NCBI RefSeq assembly: GCF_000427465.1
Contig: NZ_ATYB01000014.1
Coordinates: 1,697,570-1,761,569 of the forward strand
DNA: 64,000 bases
Origin: Sinorhizobium arboris LMG 14919
Lineage (GTDB): Bacteria > Pseudomonadota > Alphaproteobacteria > Rhizobiales > Rhizobiaceae
Reading direction: 5' to 3'
Below, piece after piece: positions 1 through 8,753 of this stretch (within the stretch, counting starts at the first letter, position 1; each line of letters starts with the position of its first letter). Below the pieces are notes generated by a model. That model did no database searches. It saw only the letters and a program-made list of their open reading frames with translations, and was not told where the DNA came from. A program made the position numbers and the translations under genes.

Positions 1-210
1 CGCCCCGTGACGGGCGTAGATTGGCGCAAGCAGCGGCGAGCAGAAGGCCATCGCGACCAGCATGGCGGTCGGGCCCAGATAGATGGTCGAAGGCCTCAGG
101 AGAAGGTCCTCGGCCATTGCTGAGGCCGTCACCGAGACGAACATGAACATCGCTCCCCAAGCAACGATCTGAGTGATGGAGAGCACGATGATGGAACGGA
201 GAACAGGCAT
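1..210 (-). CDS. MFS-type transporter, N-terminal part (cut by window edge)
   Basis: The reading frame begins with an ATG at 210 and runs off the left edge, so only the first 70 residues are visible. They start MPVLRSIIVLS. A first hydrophobic helix lies at about residues 5-30 and a second at about 45-63, ending in IYARHG, a charged turn of the kind found after helix 2 in major facilitator proteins. That fits the start of a 12-helix exporter or permease of the inner membrane. The substrate cannot be told. The assignment rests only on hydrophobicity and this loop, so a different multi-spanning membrane protein is possible. Confidence 0.5.
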   Translation of the reverse strand, partial: MPVLRSIIVLSITQIVAWGAMFMFVSVTASAMAEDLLLRPSTIYLGPTAMLVAMAFCSPLLAPIYARHGA

Positions 211-354
211 CGGGGCGGGATCGAACGGAGTGCGCGTAATGGCGAGAGGAAACACCAAATGGTTTACCGCGCCGCCATGGTCTTGACCACGCCATTTATC
301 GGCCGCCGAAGGTTTTTCTCGCCTGGCCGGGTGTCACATCGGGATTGCGCGCGC

Positions 355-615
355 TCAGTCTGCACTCGGAAGACGGCGCATCGTGAACTCGATCTCGCCG
401 CCCTCGAGCTGGCGCCAGCTCTCGACCTCCGTCCAATAGGCAGCCTTTGGCCAGGTTTCGAACCACTCACGCGCCTTGGCACGCGCGGCGTCGCGCTCGA
501 GCCGAAACGTCTCGCGCACGAAAAGCCGGTCGCTTCGTGCCGGATATTTCCGGCGATGCCGGGCGATCTGGCGCCGCAAGCCGTCCAGCGGCGGTCCTGG
601 GGGTATCTTCGCCAT
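355..615 (-). CDS. small conserved-looking hypothetical protein
   Basis: An 86-residue, Arg-rich protein starting MAKIPPGPPLDGLRRQIAR, with an AGAGG-like ribosome site upstream of the ATG at 615. It has no signal peptide or membrane segment. The middle (about residues 25-60) is rich in Arg, Glu, Trp and Ala and is probably helical, and the end reads MRRLPSAD. I do not recognise a family. It is preferred over the overlapping frames because it has a ribosome site, balanced composition and no conflict with hemF, which begins 200 bases away on the other strand. No function is proposed. Confidence 0.5.
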   Translation of the reverse strand: MAKIPPGPPLDGLRRQIARHRRKYPARSDRLFVRETFRLERDAARAKAREWFETWPKAAYWTEVESWRQLEGGEIEFTMRRLPSAD

Positions 616-818
616 GGGCTGTACCTCTTGCGAAAAGATAGGATGAGCGCCGCATTATTGCCAGTCATTTGTCCCGATCCTCCGCGGGAGCGGTTCAATG
701 CGTTAGACTGTCGCTACCGCCGTGGCACCGTTGCCAAGCAGGTGAAAATATGGACTGTGGCGGCAAATATCGAATCGGCGGATTCCGACAGGAAGTCCGC
801 GAACGGAAGCACATCCCC

Positions 819-1730
819 ATGGAACGACCGCAACTGCCACAGGGCCTGCCGGCCGACATCGAAGACAAGAAGGCAGCGGCGAGGGCTTGGTTCGAAAGTC
901 TCCGCGACACGATCTGCACGGCCTTCGAGGCGATAGAGGATGATCTGACCGGTCCGCTGTCGGATCGCCCGGCGGGCCGTTTCGTCGCCAAGGACTGGCT
1001 GCGCGAGGAAGGCACGGGCGGTGGCGGCCGCATGTCCATGATGGAAGGCCGCGTCTTCGAGAAAGTGGGCGTTCACACGTCCACCGTCTTCGGCGAGTTC
1101 TCGCCGGAGTTCCGCAATCAGATACCCGGCGCGAGCGAAGATCCGCGCTTCTGGGCATCGGGGATTTCGCTAATCGCACACCCGATCAACCCCAATGTCC
1201 CTGCCGTGCACATGAACACGCGCATGGTCGTGACCACCAGCAACTGGTTCGGCGGCGGCGCGGACCTGACGCCGGTCCTCGACCGCCGGCGCATCATGAC
1301 CGATCCGGATACCGTGCTCTTTCATCGCGCCATGGAGATCGCCTGCAATCGGCACCAGGTCGCCGATCATGCGAAGTTCAAGCAGTGGTGTGACGAGTAT
1401 TTTTTCCTGAAACACCGAAACGAGCCGCGCGGCACCGGCGGGATCTTCTACGACTGGCTGCACTCTCCGGAGGAACTCGGCGGCTGGGACGCGGATTTCG
1501 CCTTCACGCGCGATGTCGGCAAGGCCTTCGCACTCGTCTATCCGAGGATCGTCCGGAACAATTTCGGCAAACCCTGGAGCGAACAGGACCGCAACGAACA
1601 GCTCGTGCGGCGCGGTCGGTATGTCGAGTTCAACCTCCTTTACGACCGCGGCACGATTTTCGGCCTCAAGACCGGCGGCAACGTCGAGTCGATCCTCTCC
1701 TCCCTGCCTCCCCTCGTGCGCTGGCCGTGA
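819..1730 (+). CDS. hemF: oxygen-dependent coproporphyrinogen III oxidase
   Basis: Cytosolic haem-pathway enzyme that uses O2 to decarboxylate two propionates of coproporphyrinogen III, giving protoporphyrinogen IX. The ATG at 819 gives 303 residues, the usual HemF length. Family signatures are visible in order: [20 protein letters not shown] near residue 67, the [10 protein letters not shown] segment near 144, [11 protein letters not shown] near 205, and the C-terminal [15 protein letters not shown] block with the conserved Arg/Glu/Asn residues. The frame is open further upstream, but that part lacks family similarity. A GGAAG site lies about 10 bases before 819. The gene stands alone. Rhizobia usually also have an O2-independent HemN, not present here. 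Confidence 0.96.
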   Translation: MERPQLPQGLPADIEDKKAAARAWFESLRDTICTAFEAIEDDLTGPLSDRPAGRFVAKDWLREEGTGGGGRMSMMEGRVFEKVGVHTSTVFGEFSPEFRNQIPGASEDPRFWASGISLIAHPINPNVPAVHMNTRMVVTTSNWFGGGADLTPVLDRRRIMTDPDTVLFHRAMEIACNRHQVADHAKFKQWCDEYFFLKHRNEPRGTGGIFYDWLHSPEELGGWDADFAFTRDVGKAFALVYPRIVRNNFGKPWSEQDRNEQLVRRGRYVEFNLLYDRGTIFGLKTGGNVESILSSLPPLVRWP

Positions 1731-1814
1731 GCCGCGGCTTATTCGACCACCGTTGCAAAGGCGAACAAATGCGCCGCATCGGCGTTTCCCTCTCCAGGAG
1801 AAAGGGAGCGACGC

Positions 1815-2093
1815 ATGGTCTTCAAGAAACGGACATTCTTCGGCGGTGACCCCGAGAGACTGCCTGCCGGAGATCCGGCCGAACTCGAGCGCCGTGTCGC
1901 TCATTGCCTTGCAGTCGCGCCGGGCCTCGACGCCATAGGGGTCACGGTGACCGGCTCGGGCACCACGATCCTGCTCGCCGGTACGGTAGCGACCGAGGAG
2001 GAGATTGCCCGCGCCGAGGAGGCGGCCCGATCGGTCGAAGGGGTGACCGAGGTGATCAACCGCATCGAACTCGCGAAGGTCGGGAGCGGTTGA
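1815..2093 (+). CDS. BON-domain protein
   Basis: A 92-residue protein starting MVFKKRTFFGGDPERLP behind a strong AGGAG...GGGAG site. Residues about 22-88 form one BON domain: an alpha/beta unit with LDAIGVTVTGSGTTILLAGTV, then a helix AEEAARSVEGVTEVINRIEL. The G-V-T/V-x-N-x-I ending is typical. BON domains occur in periplasmic and membrane-associated proteins and are thought to bind phospholipid or sugar. This copy has no obvious signal peptide, so its location is uncertain. It lies 84 bases after hemF on the same strand and could be co-transcribed, but no functional link is evident. Confidence 0.82.
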   Translation: MVFKKRTFFGGDPERLPAGDPAELERRVAHCLAVAPGLDAIGVTVTGSGTTILLAGTVATEEEIARAEEAARSVEGVTEVINRIELAKVGSG

Positions 2094-2157
2094 ACAGCCT
2101 TCCACAAAGCGGCTATCTCAGATAGGGCAGAGGGCGAAAGCTCCGAGACGACTTCCC

Positions 2158-2772
2158 TCAGATGGAGCCGAGCGTCCAGCCGACAATGTCGGCCGCCACC
2201 CGGGCGAAAGCGGCATCGAGCGCAGTGACGAAGGCGGGATTGCCGGCGCCCCTGACCGGCACGACAGCGCGGAACGCCTGCTGCTTCCGTACGGTGCCGT
2301 TCCGATCGTCCAGCAACTTGGCGAATATCTCGACCACCGCGGTTGCCGCCCCATCGGTCGATATCTCGAAGGCCCGGAGTTCGGTTATCAATTGGTAATC
2401 GATGGCCAGCCCCTGGCCGGGTTTGCCAACGCGGATCTTGCCGGTGTTGTCGAAAGTCTGGACCAGTCTGTCCTGCACCATGCGGGGCAGGCTGTCGCCC
2501 CATTGCGCCCGGGCGAGGTATTGCAGCTCCGACCTTGAAAGGCGAACGACGATCTGATCGCTGCCCAAGGTCTTAAGCGCCGTCGGCTCTGGCACGAGAA
2601 GCTGGCGGTTCGTCGCTCCCGGACGCTCTACGGCAGGAACGGATGCCAGGCTGTACGTATCGTTGGCCGCCTGGCGCGTACCGCAACCCGCCAGCACCAT
2701 CGCCAATCCAAGAACCACAGCAGACCGGCCCCCCCCTCCGCCACGAAGACCCACCAGACACCGAAACTCCAT
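2158..2772 (-). CDS. ABC-transport auxiliary lipoprotein (PqiC/Mla-associated type)
   Basis: A 204-residue lipoprotein. The ATG at 2772 follows an AAGGGG site; a TTG seven codons upstream is also in frame. The N-terminus is a lipoprotein signal with lipobox LAGC, so the mature protein should be tethered at residue Cys. The rest matches the ABC-type transport auxiliary family: IVVRLSRSELQYLARAQWGDSLPRMVQDRLVQ, an IDYQLITELRAFEI strand, and a KLLDDRNGTV...QAF segment. It is the last gene of the minus-strand mlaE-mlaF-mlaD operon. PqiC-like proteins work with MCE proteins in lipid movement between membranes, and that role is inferred here. Confidence 0.85.
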   Translation of the reverse strand: MEFRCLVGLRGGGGGRSAVVLGLAMVLAGCGTRQAANDTYSLASVPAVERPGATNRQLLVPEPTALKTLGSDQIVVRLSRSELQYLARAQWGDSLPRMVQDRLVQTFDNTGKIRVGKPGQGLAIDYQLITELRAFEISTDGAATAVVEIFAKLLDDRNGTVRKQQAFRAVVPVRGAGNPAFVTALDAAFARVAADIVGWTLGSI

Positions 2773-2853
2773 ACGCCAAATTTCCCCTTGCAACGCGGCG
2801 CCGTTCAGCTCCCCGCCCCCAACACAACCAGCCCGCGACCCTCGATCAGCGAA

Positions 2854-4230
2854 TCACCGCCGCGTGCGGCCATCATATTGCTTAACCGTCTCGCCGCCGA
2901 ACAGAAGGCGTTGCGGATTTTTATCGAAATCGGAAATCGTATTCTGCAGGCTTTGAACCGTACGGCGCGTATCGCCGACGAGCGCCTCAACGTCCCGCAG
3001 TCCCGAATTGGAGAAACGCTTCAGGTTTTCAGCGATCGGGCCCAGCTGCGCATTGAGATTTTCCGCCACCCGCCGGAACGACTCGAGCGTTTCGCGCGCC
3101 TGTGCCGAAAGCGAGGGAGCATCCGCGTCTCCGAGGAAGCCGTCAATCTTCACGAGGATGCTATCGACCCGATTCGAAGCCGCATTCAGCTTGTTGGACA
3201 TTTGCGTGAAATCGGTAATTGTCTGATCGATGTCCTCCTGCCGGGCGGAGATCTTCTCGGCAAAGTCCGAAACTTGCGCGGCGATCTTGCGGGCGTCCGC
3301 ACTCGCGGCAGAAATATCGTTGACGACCAGTCCGACCTTTTGCGTGTCCACGGCGGCAACCAGGGCGTCGACGCGTTTCAACGTCTCTTGCGCATTCTTG
3401 CCGAACTGATCGTAGGTATCCACCGTTCGCCGGAAGCCGGCGATCGCTTCCGAAACCCCGCCCGAAGCATCCTTCAGATCGTTGCTCACCTGTTCGGCGT
3501 TACTGACGATGTTATCGATCTTCTTCGGGTCGACCGACTTGATCAGCCGGTCGGCGCTCGCAAGCGTATCGTCGAGCTTCTTCGAAGCTGCGCTGACCGA
3601 TCCCGACAGTTGCTCGACGCTCTTCAGAAACTGGTCGATCGCATCGGAATTGTCCGCCAGTGCCTTGGAAAACCGTTCCGCATTGCCGATGGTTGCGGTC
3701 AGCGGACCGCGGACGTCGGTGACGAAGCTTTGAATATCCGTGATCGCCGAATTCGCTCGGTCGAGAATCTGATCGGCGGTCGCCAGCAGGCTGGTGACGC
3801 TCGACTGATCGGCAAGGATATGCGCCTGGGTGCCGCTCTCCAGAGCGGTCTTCAGAATATTTTCGTCCCCCTTGCGCCCGCCGCTGAGTTCGATATAGGC
3901 CGCGCCCGTCAGTCCCTGCACTTCGAGCGTCGCCTTTGTCGATTTCATGACAGGCGCATCGGCCGAGACCTCGGTGATCGCGATGGAATAGCGGGGGTCA
4001 TTGGCATCGATCGCAAGATTGCGGACGCTGCCGACGTTGATTCCGTTGAAGCGCACCGGCGAGCCAACCGAGAGACCGTTTGCCGATCCTGGAATGTTGA
4101 CGACGAGCTCGACCATCTGGCCGGTCCGGCCATACTGCGACATCCAGTAAACGAAACCGAAAGCCGCGGCGATGACCAGGACGGTGAAGAAGCCGACAAT
4201 GGCATAATTCGCTTTAGTTTCCATCGGCAT
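2854..4230 (-). CDS. mlaD: MlaD-type MCE domain protein
   Basis: A 458-residue periplasmic lipid-carrier subunit anchored in the inner membrane. One N-terminal helix (about residues 9-29, VGFFTVLVIAAAFGFVYW) is followed by a single MCE domain at about 38-115, including GSANGLSVGSPVRFNGINVG, where substrate-binding hexamers form. Residues 130-440 are long, charged and helical, with many S/N-x-x-I/L heptads, which suggests an extended coiled-coil tube. That is longer than E. coli MlaD (about 180 residues) and like other rhizobial MCE proteins. A second ATG two codons in (4224) is equally possible. It sits between mlaF and the auxiliary lipoprotein. Confidence 0.9.
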   Translation of the reverse strand: MPMETKANYAIVGFFTVLVIAAAFGFVYWMSQYGRTGQMVELVVNIPGSANGLSVGSPVRFNGINVGSVRNLAIDANDPRYSIAITEVSADAPVMKSTKATLEVQGLTGAAYIELSGGRKGDENILKTALESGTQAHILADQSSVTSLLATADQILDRANSAITDIQSFVTDVRGPLTATIGNAERFSKALADNSDAIDQFLKSVEQLSGSVSAASKKLDDTLASADRLIKSVDPKKIDNIVSNAEQVSNDLKDASGGVSEAIAGFRRTVDTYDQFGKNAQETLKRVDALVAAVDTQKVGLVVNDISAASADARKIAAQVSDFAEKISARQEDIDQTITDFTQMSNKLNAASNRVDSILVKIDGFLGDADAPSLSAQARETLESFRRVAENLNAQLGPIAENLKRFSNSGLRDVEALVGDTRRTVQSLQNTISDFDKNPQRLLFGGETVKQYDGRTRR

Positions 4231-4313
4231 TACCTACCCTTGCGGTCCTGGCCGCCTGTTCATGTGCCTCTGCGAGCAGCTTTGCCATAGCTCCCTGCCC
4301 CAGCATTCTCGTT

Positions 4314-5123
4314 TCAATCGTGCTCGCGCACGATCGCCCTTGCGCGCTTGCCCCGGAAATACGACTTCACCCAGGGCTCGTCACAGGCGAGCATGTCCTC
4401 GATGGTGCCCTCGACAAGAACGCGTTTCTTGCCGAGCACGGCGATCCGGTCACAAACCGAAAACAGACTGTCGAGATCGTGCGTCACCATATACACGGTC
4501 AGACCAAGCGTGTCCCGCAGCTTGGCGATCAGCTCGTCGAACTCCGCCGCCCCGATCGGATCGAGGCCGGATGTCGGCTCGTCGAGAAAGACGAGGTCGG
4601 GATCCAGCGCAAGCGCACGCGCCAGGGCCGCACGCTTGATCATTCCGCCCGAAAGCTCGGACGGATACTTCTCCGCCGCCTCCGGCGCCAGGCCTACCAG
4701 TTCGATCTTCAACCGCGCCAGTTCGTCCATCAGATCTTGCGGCAGATCGAGATATTCGCGCATCGGCACCTGGATATTCTCACGCACCGTCAAGGCGGAG
4801 AAAAGCGCGCCATGCTGGAACAGCACGCCGAGGCGCATATCGAGCGCGATGCGCTCGGCCTCGCCCATCTTGTCGTAATCGGCGCCGAGAATTTCGATCG
4901 TGCCGGAACGCTTCGGCAGGAGCCGGAGGACGGTGCGCATCAGCACCGACTTTCCGGTTCCGGAGGCGCCGACAAAGCCGAGGATTTCGCCCCGCAGCAC
5001 TTCGAGATTGAGGTTGTCGAGAACGATATGGTCGCCGAATCCGACGGTAAGATCGCGAACGGAGAGGACCGCCTCTCGCTGTTCCCTTGCATCCTCTTGC
5101 TTCTCGATTGCCGCTTGAACCAT
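4314..5123 (-). CDS. mlaF: MlaF-type ABC transporter ATP-binding protein
   Basis: The 269-residue ATPase of the lipid transport system. Walker A is GASGTGKSVLM (about residue 55), the ABC signature is LSGGMIKRAALARALALD, and Walker B is LVFLDEPTSGLDP with the catalytic Glu, followed by the switch His in MVTHD. The GGMIKR variant of the signature is typical of the MlaF/Ttg2A branch. The GAGG ribosome site overlaps the last codons of mlaE, 10 bases upstream, which supports translational coupling. An 83-base gap separates it from mlaD. It should power MlaE at the cytoplasmic face of the inner membrane. Confidence 0.93.
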   Translation of the reverse strand: MVQAAIEKQEDAREQREAVLSVRDLTVGFGDHIVLDNLNLEVLRGEILGFVGASGTGKSVLMRTVLRLLPKRSGTIEILGADYDKMGEAERIALDMRLGVLFQHGALFSALTVRENIQVPMREYLDLPQDLMDELARLKIELVGLAPEAAEKYPSELSGGMIKRAALARALALDPDLVFLDEPTSGLDPIGAAEFDELIAKLRDTLGLTVYMVTHDLDSLFSVCDRIAVLGKKRVLVEGTIEDMLACDEPWVKSYFRGKRARAIVREHD

Positions 5124-5133
5124 GTTCGCTACC

Positions 5134-6273
5134 TCAGAAATCGATTGCCGCGTAGAACATGGCGAACAATCCGTCGATCAGAATCACGACGAATATGGAT
5201 TTGACGACGGACGACGTCACGCGCCGCCCGAGCGACTCGGCGCTGCCCCCGACCTTCAGTCCCTCGACCGCGGCCACGACGCCGATGATGAGCGCCATGA
5301 ATGGCGCCTTGATCATACCGGCGGCGACCGAAGAGAAATCGACCGCCTCCTGCAATCGCGCCAGAAAGGTCGGGATCGTGATGCCGGAATAGGCCCAGGC
5401 CACCATGGCGGCCCCGGTAAGGGCGGCAAAGTTCGCAATGATCGTCAGGAGCGGCAACACAATCGTCAGCGCCACGAGACGCGGAAAGACCAGGACGCCC
5501 ACCGGGCTCAGGCCCATGACCTTGAGCGCGTCGACCTCTTCGCGCATTTTCATGGAGCCTATCTCGGCGGTAATCGCGCTGCCCGACCGGCCGGCGATCA
5601 TGATTGCAGTGAGCAACACGCCGATCTCGCGCAATTGCAGAATGCCGACAAGATCGACGACGAAGATTTCCGCGCCGAACGAGCGAAGCTGGAATGCTCC
5701 CTGCTGAGCGATGATGGCGCCGATCAGGAACGACATCAGAGTGATGATCGGCGTCGCCATGACACCCATACGATCGATCTGGTGAACGATCGCAGCAGGC
5801 GAAACGCCGGCGTGACGCCCGAGCTTCATCTGAGCGCCGCGTACTGCGGACCCCAGGATGAACATGGCCGCTACCGTGTCGGTCCATATGGAAACCGTCA
5901 ACTCACCCACTGGAGTGAACAGCCGCTGGAAAAGCGGCATTCTGGCCGCATTCTCTTCCGGGCGGCGCAGTTGCTTCGGCAGGGCGCGGACCAATTCGGC
6001 GTAGCGCTGGCCGCCCGCGAAACGAACCTCGTCGGCTATCCCATTCATGAAACGACGAATGATCCACGCGCCGGCCGTGTCCATCGCCGTGATGCCGGAA
6101 AAGTCGAACTCGTTCTGCCCGCCGGCGGGTTTTTCAAGCCGCTTCAACTTGGCAGCCATCGCCTCCGCCGTCTCATGCCGCCAGTCGCCGCTAAACACAT
6201 ATCGCCGACCGTTTCCGGCGGCGCCCTCCTCGACGACGACGTCGGCAGCGGTCTCTGTCTGGGCACGCGTCAC
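5134..6273 (-). CDS. mlaE: STAS-fused MlaE-type permease
   Basis: A 379-residue inner-membrane permease for phospholipid transport. Residues about 1-120 form a STAS-like domain (KLKRLEKPAG...FDFSGITAMDTAGAWIIRR), equivalent to the separate MlaB subunit of enterobacteria. Residues 135-379 are the MlaE permease, with the conserved GRSGSAITAEIGSMKMREEV and DALKVMGLSPV motifs and five or six helices. Translation probably starts at GTG 6273, because an in-frame TGA lies just upstream. The ribosome site is weak. It is the first gene of the operon. It could also be ranked with toluene-tolerance Ttg2B proteins, which is the same family. Confidence 0.92.
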   Translation of the reverse strand: MTRAQTETAADVVVEEGAAGNGRRYVFSGDWRHETAEAMAAKLKRLEKPAGGQNEFDFSGITAMDTAGAWIIRRFMNGIADEVRFAGGQRYAELVRALPKQLRRPEENAARMPLFQRLFTPVGELTVSIWTDTVAAMFILGSAVRGAQMKLGRHAGVSPAAIVHQIDRMGVMATPIITLMSFLIGAIIAQQGAFQLRSFGAEIFVVDLVGILQLREIGVLLTAIMIAGRSGSAITAEIGSMKMREEVDALKVMGLSPVGVLVFPRLVALTIVLPLLTIIANFAALTGAAMVAWAYSGITIPTFLARLQEAVDFSSVAAGMIKAPFMALIIGVVAAVEGLKVGGSAESLGRRVTSSVVKSIFVVILIDGLFAMFYAAIDF

Positions 6274-6458
6274 GTGATATCAGTCTTTCAGCTCGTTCTC
6301 CTCATAGTCTCTTAAACCAGATTCCGCTTGATGACAAAATCGTGCGGGAATTCAAAGTCGTACAGTGCCCCTGGTGCGACAGAAATGACACAATGGGTCA
6401 CAAGCTTCGCGAAAAGTCCGCCGTCCGCGACCGGAGCGGATCAGTCAAAGGGTCCCCT

Positions 6459-7442
6459 ATGCCGATTTCTCTTACAGCCACCGTCGAACATTTCCCGATT
6501 GCCGGTGCTTTCACCATTTCCCGGGGCTCGAAAACCACGGCAAGCGTCGTCACCTGCCGCCTTGCCGACGGCGAGCTATCGGGATGGGGCGAGTGCGTCC
6601 CCTATGGCCGCTACGGCGAATCGATCGAATCGGTGCTGAGTGCCATCGAGGCGGTTCGGCCGCTCATCGAAGAGGGCATGACGCGCACGGACCTGCAGCA
6701 GGCGATGAAAGCCGGCGCTGCTCGAAACGCGGTGGACTGCGCCCTGTGGGATTTCGAGGCAAAAGGCAGTGGACGCTCCGCTGCCGCGCTCGCCGGCCTG
6801 GCTGACCCGACGCCGTTGACCACCGCCTACACCTTGTCGCTCGCCGAGCCGGAGGAGATGAAAGCCCAGGCAGCGAAACACGCCCATCGGGCGCTTCTCA
6901 AGGTGAAAGTCGGAACGCCGGATGACACGGCGCGCATTCGCGCCGTCAGGAGCGGCGCACCCGACAGCCGGATCATTCTCGACGCCAACGAGGGATGGAC
7001 CGCCGACAATATTGCCGCCCACTTCGCCGCCTGCGCCGAGCACGGCATCAGCCTCATCGAACAGCCGCTGCCGGCCGGGCACGACGAGATACTCGCCTCC
7101 CTGGCCCGGCCGGTGCCGGTCTGTGCCGATGAAAGCGTGCATGCCACGGAAGACCTCGAGAGGCTTGTCGGCCGCTACGACGCGGTCAACATCAAGCTCG
7201 ACAAGACCGGCGGGCTCACCGAGGCACTGCGCATGCGCGCAGCCGCCGAGAGCCTCGGCCTCAAGATCATGGTCGGCTGCATGGTCGGCAGTTCGCTTGC
7301 CATGGCACCGGCGGTCCTCGTCGCCCAGGGCGCGGATTTCGTCGATCTCGACGGTCCGCTGCTGCTCTCCAAAGACCGTTCGCCGGGCCTGCGCTACGAG
7401 ACCTCGCTCGTCTTGCCGCCGGAGGCCAGCCTCTGGGGCTGA
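6459..7442 (+). CDS. dipeptide (L-Ala-D/L-Glu type) epimerase, enolase superfamily
   Basis: A 327-residue enzyme starting MPISLTATVEHFPIAGAFTIS at 6459 behind AAAGGG; the open frame before it has no family similarity. It has the muconate-lactonizing fold of the enolase superfamily: an N-terminal capping domain, then a barrel with the KxK acid/base pair in LLKVKVG (near residue 150), metal ligands in ILDANEGW, IEQPLPAG and ADESVH, and the second catalytic Lys in NIKLDKTGG. These fit L-Ala-D/L-Glu epimerases, which recycle peptidoglycan peptides. Dipeptide specificity is inferred from family. Its last 49 bases overlap the convergent MFS gene. Confidence 0.85.
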   Translation: MPISLTATVEHFPIAGAFTISRGSKTTASVVTCRLADGELSGWGECVPYGRYGESIESVLSAIEAVRPLIEEGMTRTDLQQAMKAGAARNAVDCALWDFEAKGSGRSAAALAGLADPTPLTTAYTLSLAEPEEMKAQAAKHAHRALLKVKVGTPDDTARIRAVRSGAPDSRIILDANEGWTADNIAAHFAACAEHGISLIEQPLPAGHDEILASLARPVPVCADESVHATEDLERLVGRYDAVNIKLDKTGGLTEALRMRAAAESLGLKIMVGCMVGSSLAMAPAVLVAQGADFVDLDGPLLLSKDRSPGLRYETSLVLPPEASLWG

Positions 7443-8617
7443 AGATACCAGCCGAGGAAAGTGAACAGGCAGCCCGAGAGCGCGACCACCGACATGGAGT
7501 AGAAGCCGTCGACGCCGAACCAGGCGTAGAAATAGCCGGACAGAAAGGTGAAGATCGCCGTGAAGATGCCGGTGTAGAAAAAATAGAGCCCTTGCGCCGC
7601 CGCCTCCTGCTCCTCGGCGACACGCTCGACGAGCTTGTGCTGCATGCCCGTATGCATGATCGCATAGGTGAAGGCGTGAAGGCATTGCAGGACGAAATAG
7701 CCCGAGAAGCCGAGATCCATCGGAAAAATCAGCCAGCGCACGACCGCGAGCAGGCAGCCGGAAAAGATCATGGTCCAGACGCTGAAACGACGGACGATCG
7801 CCTTGGCGAAGAAGAACATCAGCACTTCCGCCGCCACGCCGGCGCTCCAGAGGACACCGATCTGCGTGCCGCTGTAGCCGATATGCTGCCAGTAGATGGC
7901 AGAGAAGGCGAAAAGCATCGCGTGGCTGCTGTTGACCAGGGTCACGCCGACCAGCAGCAGTTGCAGATCGGACTGGCGCAGCGACTGCGGCGGCGGCTCG
8001 GTGATCGCGGTAATCGGTGAGGGCCTGCGCGGCCGGCCGACACGCGGCGCCGCCACGGCCAACAGGATGGTGAGCGCGAAGCCCGCCGCCATGGCCGGCA
8101 GGACCACCTGCCCCCCGACAATCCCAATCAGCCAGCCGCCCAACATCGTCGCCCCGATAAAAGCGACCGATCCCCAGACACGCATTTGCGCATAGTCGAA
8201 ACCCCAGCGCCGCACTCCGGAAAGCGCGATCGCCTCCACAATCGGCACATAGGGCGAATAAACCGCCGATTGCAGAGTGTAGATGACGAGCACCGGCCAG
8301 AAGCTCTGCGCATAGAATAAAACGATGGCCCCGGCGAAGGACAGGATACCGGACCAGATCAGGACGATCGCCCGCTCGCCAATGCGGTCGGCGAGAACGC
8401 CCGCCAGCGGGGCGGTGATCACCCGGATGAACATCGGGACCGCAAGCACCACGCCGATTTCGAAGTCGCTGAGCGACAGGCCGCTGAGCCAGACCGGGAA
8501 ATACGGCATCGCGAAGCCGTTGACGATCAGCGGCGCTGAGAAGAGCAGCGCGATGCGGAGTGCGAAATGGCGCGGCGGGGGCCCCGCGACGAATGCGGGA
8601 GCAGATGAGGGAATCAT
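7394..8617 (-). CDS. MFS transporter (phenylpropionate/MFS_1-like family)
   Basis: A 407-residue inner-membrane protein with about 12 hydrophobic helices. The N-terminus has FSAPLIVNGFAMPYFPVWLSG, a motif of the 3-phenylpropionic-acid/LacY-like MFS branch, and the helix 2-3 loop reads LADRIGERAIVLIW, the usual D-R-x-G...R signature. The start is ATG 8617 with a weak AGG site. The stop overlaps the convergent dipeptide epimerase by 49 bases, which is compact but common. Substrate unknown. A functional tie to the epimerase, such as dipeptide or muropeptide uptake, is not supported by the convergent orientation. Confidence 0.85.
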   Translation of the reverse strand: MIPSSAPAFVAGPPPRHFALRIALLFSAPLIVNGFAMPYFPVWLSGLSLSDFEIGVVLAVPMFIRVITAPLAGVLADRIGERAIVLIWSGILSFAGAIVLFYAQSFWPVLVIYTLQSAVYSPYVPIVEAIALSGVRRWGFDYAQMRVWGSVAFIGATMLGGWLIGIVGGQVVLPAMAAGFALTILLAVAAPRVGRPRRPSPITAITEPPPQSLRQSDLQLLLVGVTLVNSSHAMLFAFSAIYWQHIGYSGTQIGVLWSAGVAAEVLMFFFAKAIVRRFSVWTMIFSGCLLAVVRWLIFPMDLGFSGYFVLQCLHAFTYAIMHTGMQHKLVERVAEEQEAAAQGLYFFYTGIFTAIFTFLSGYFYAWFGVDGFYSMSVVALSGCLFTFLGWYLQPQRLASGGKTSEVS

Positions 8618-8753
8618 GGAGAAACCTGATGGCTGTACACCACCATTAACACAACCGCGCGTGCGTTTGCCATCGGCTAGTTGTCACAGCGGAAGCTTGT
8701 CCACCGCCACGATAACCGCCATGCCGGCCAAGCCTTCGTCACCCCAAGATCTC

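Noticed and set aside
2788..4290. 500-codon open frame opposite mlaD
   Set aside because: Antisense to the MCE protein; His/Arg-rich composition and no ribosome site.
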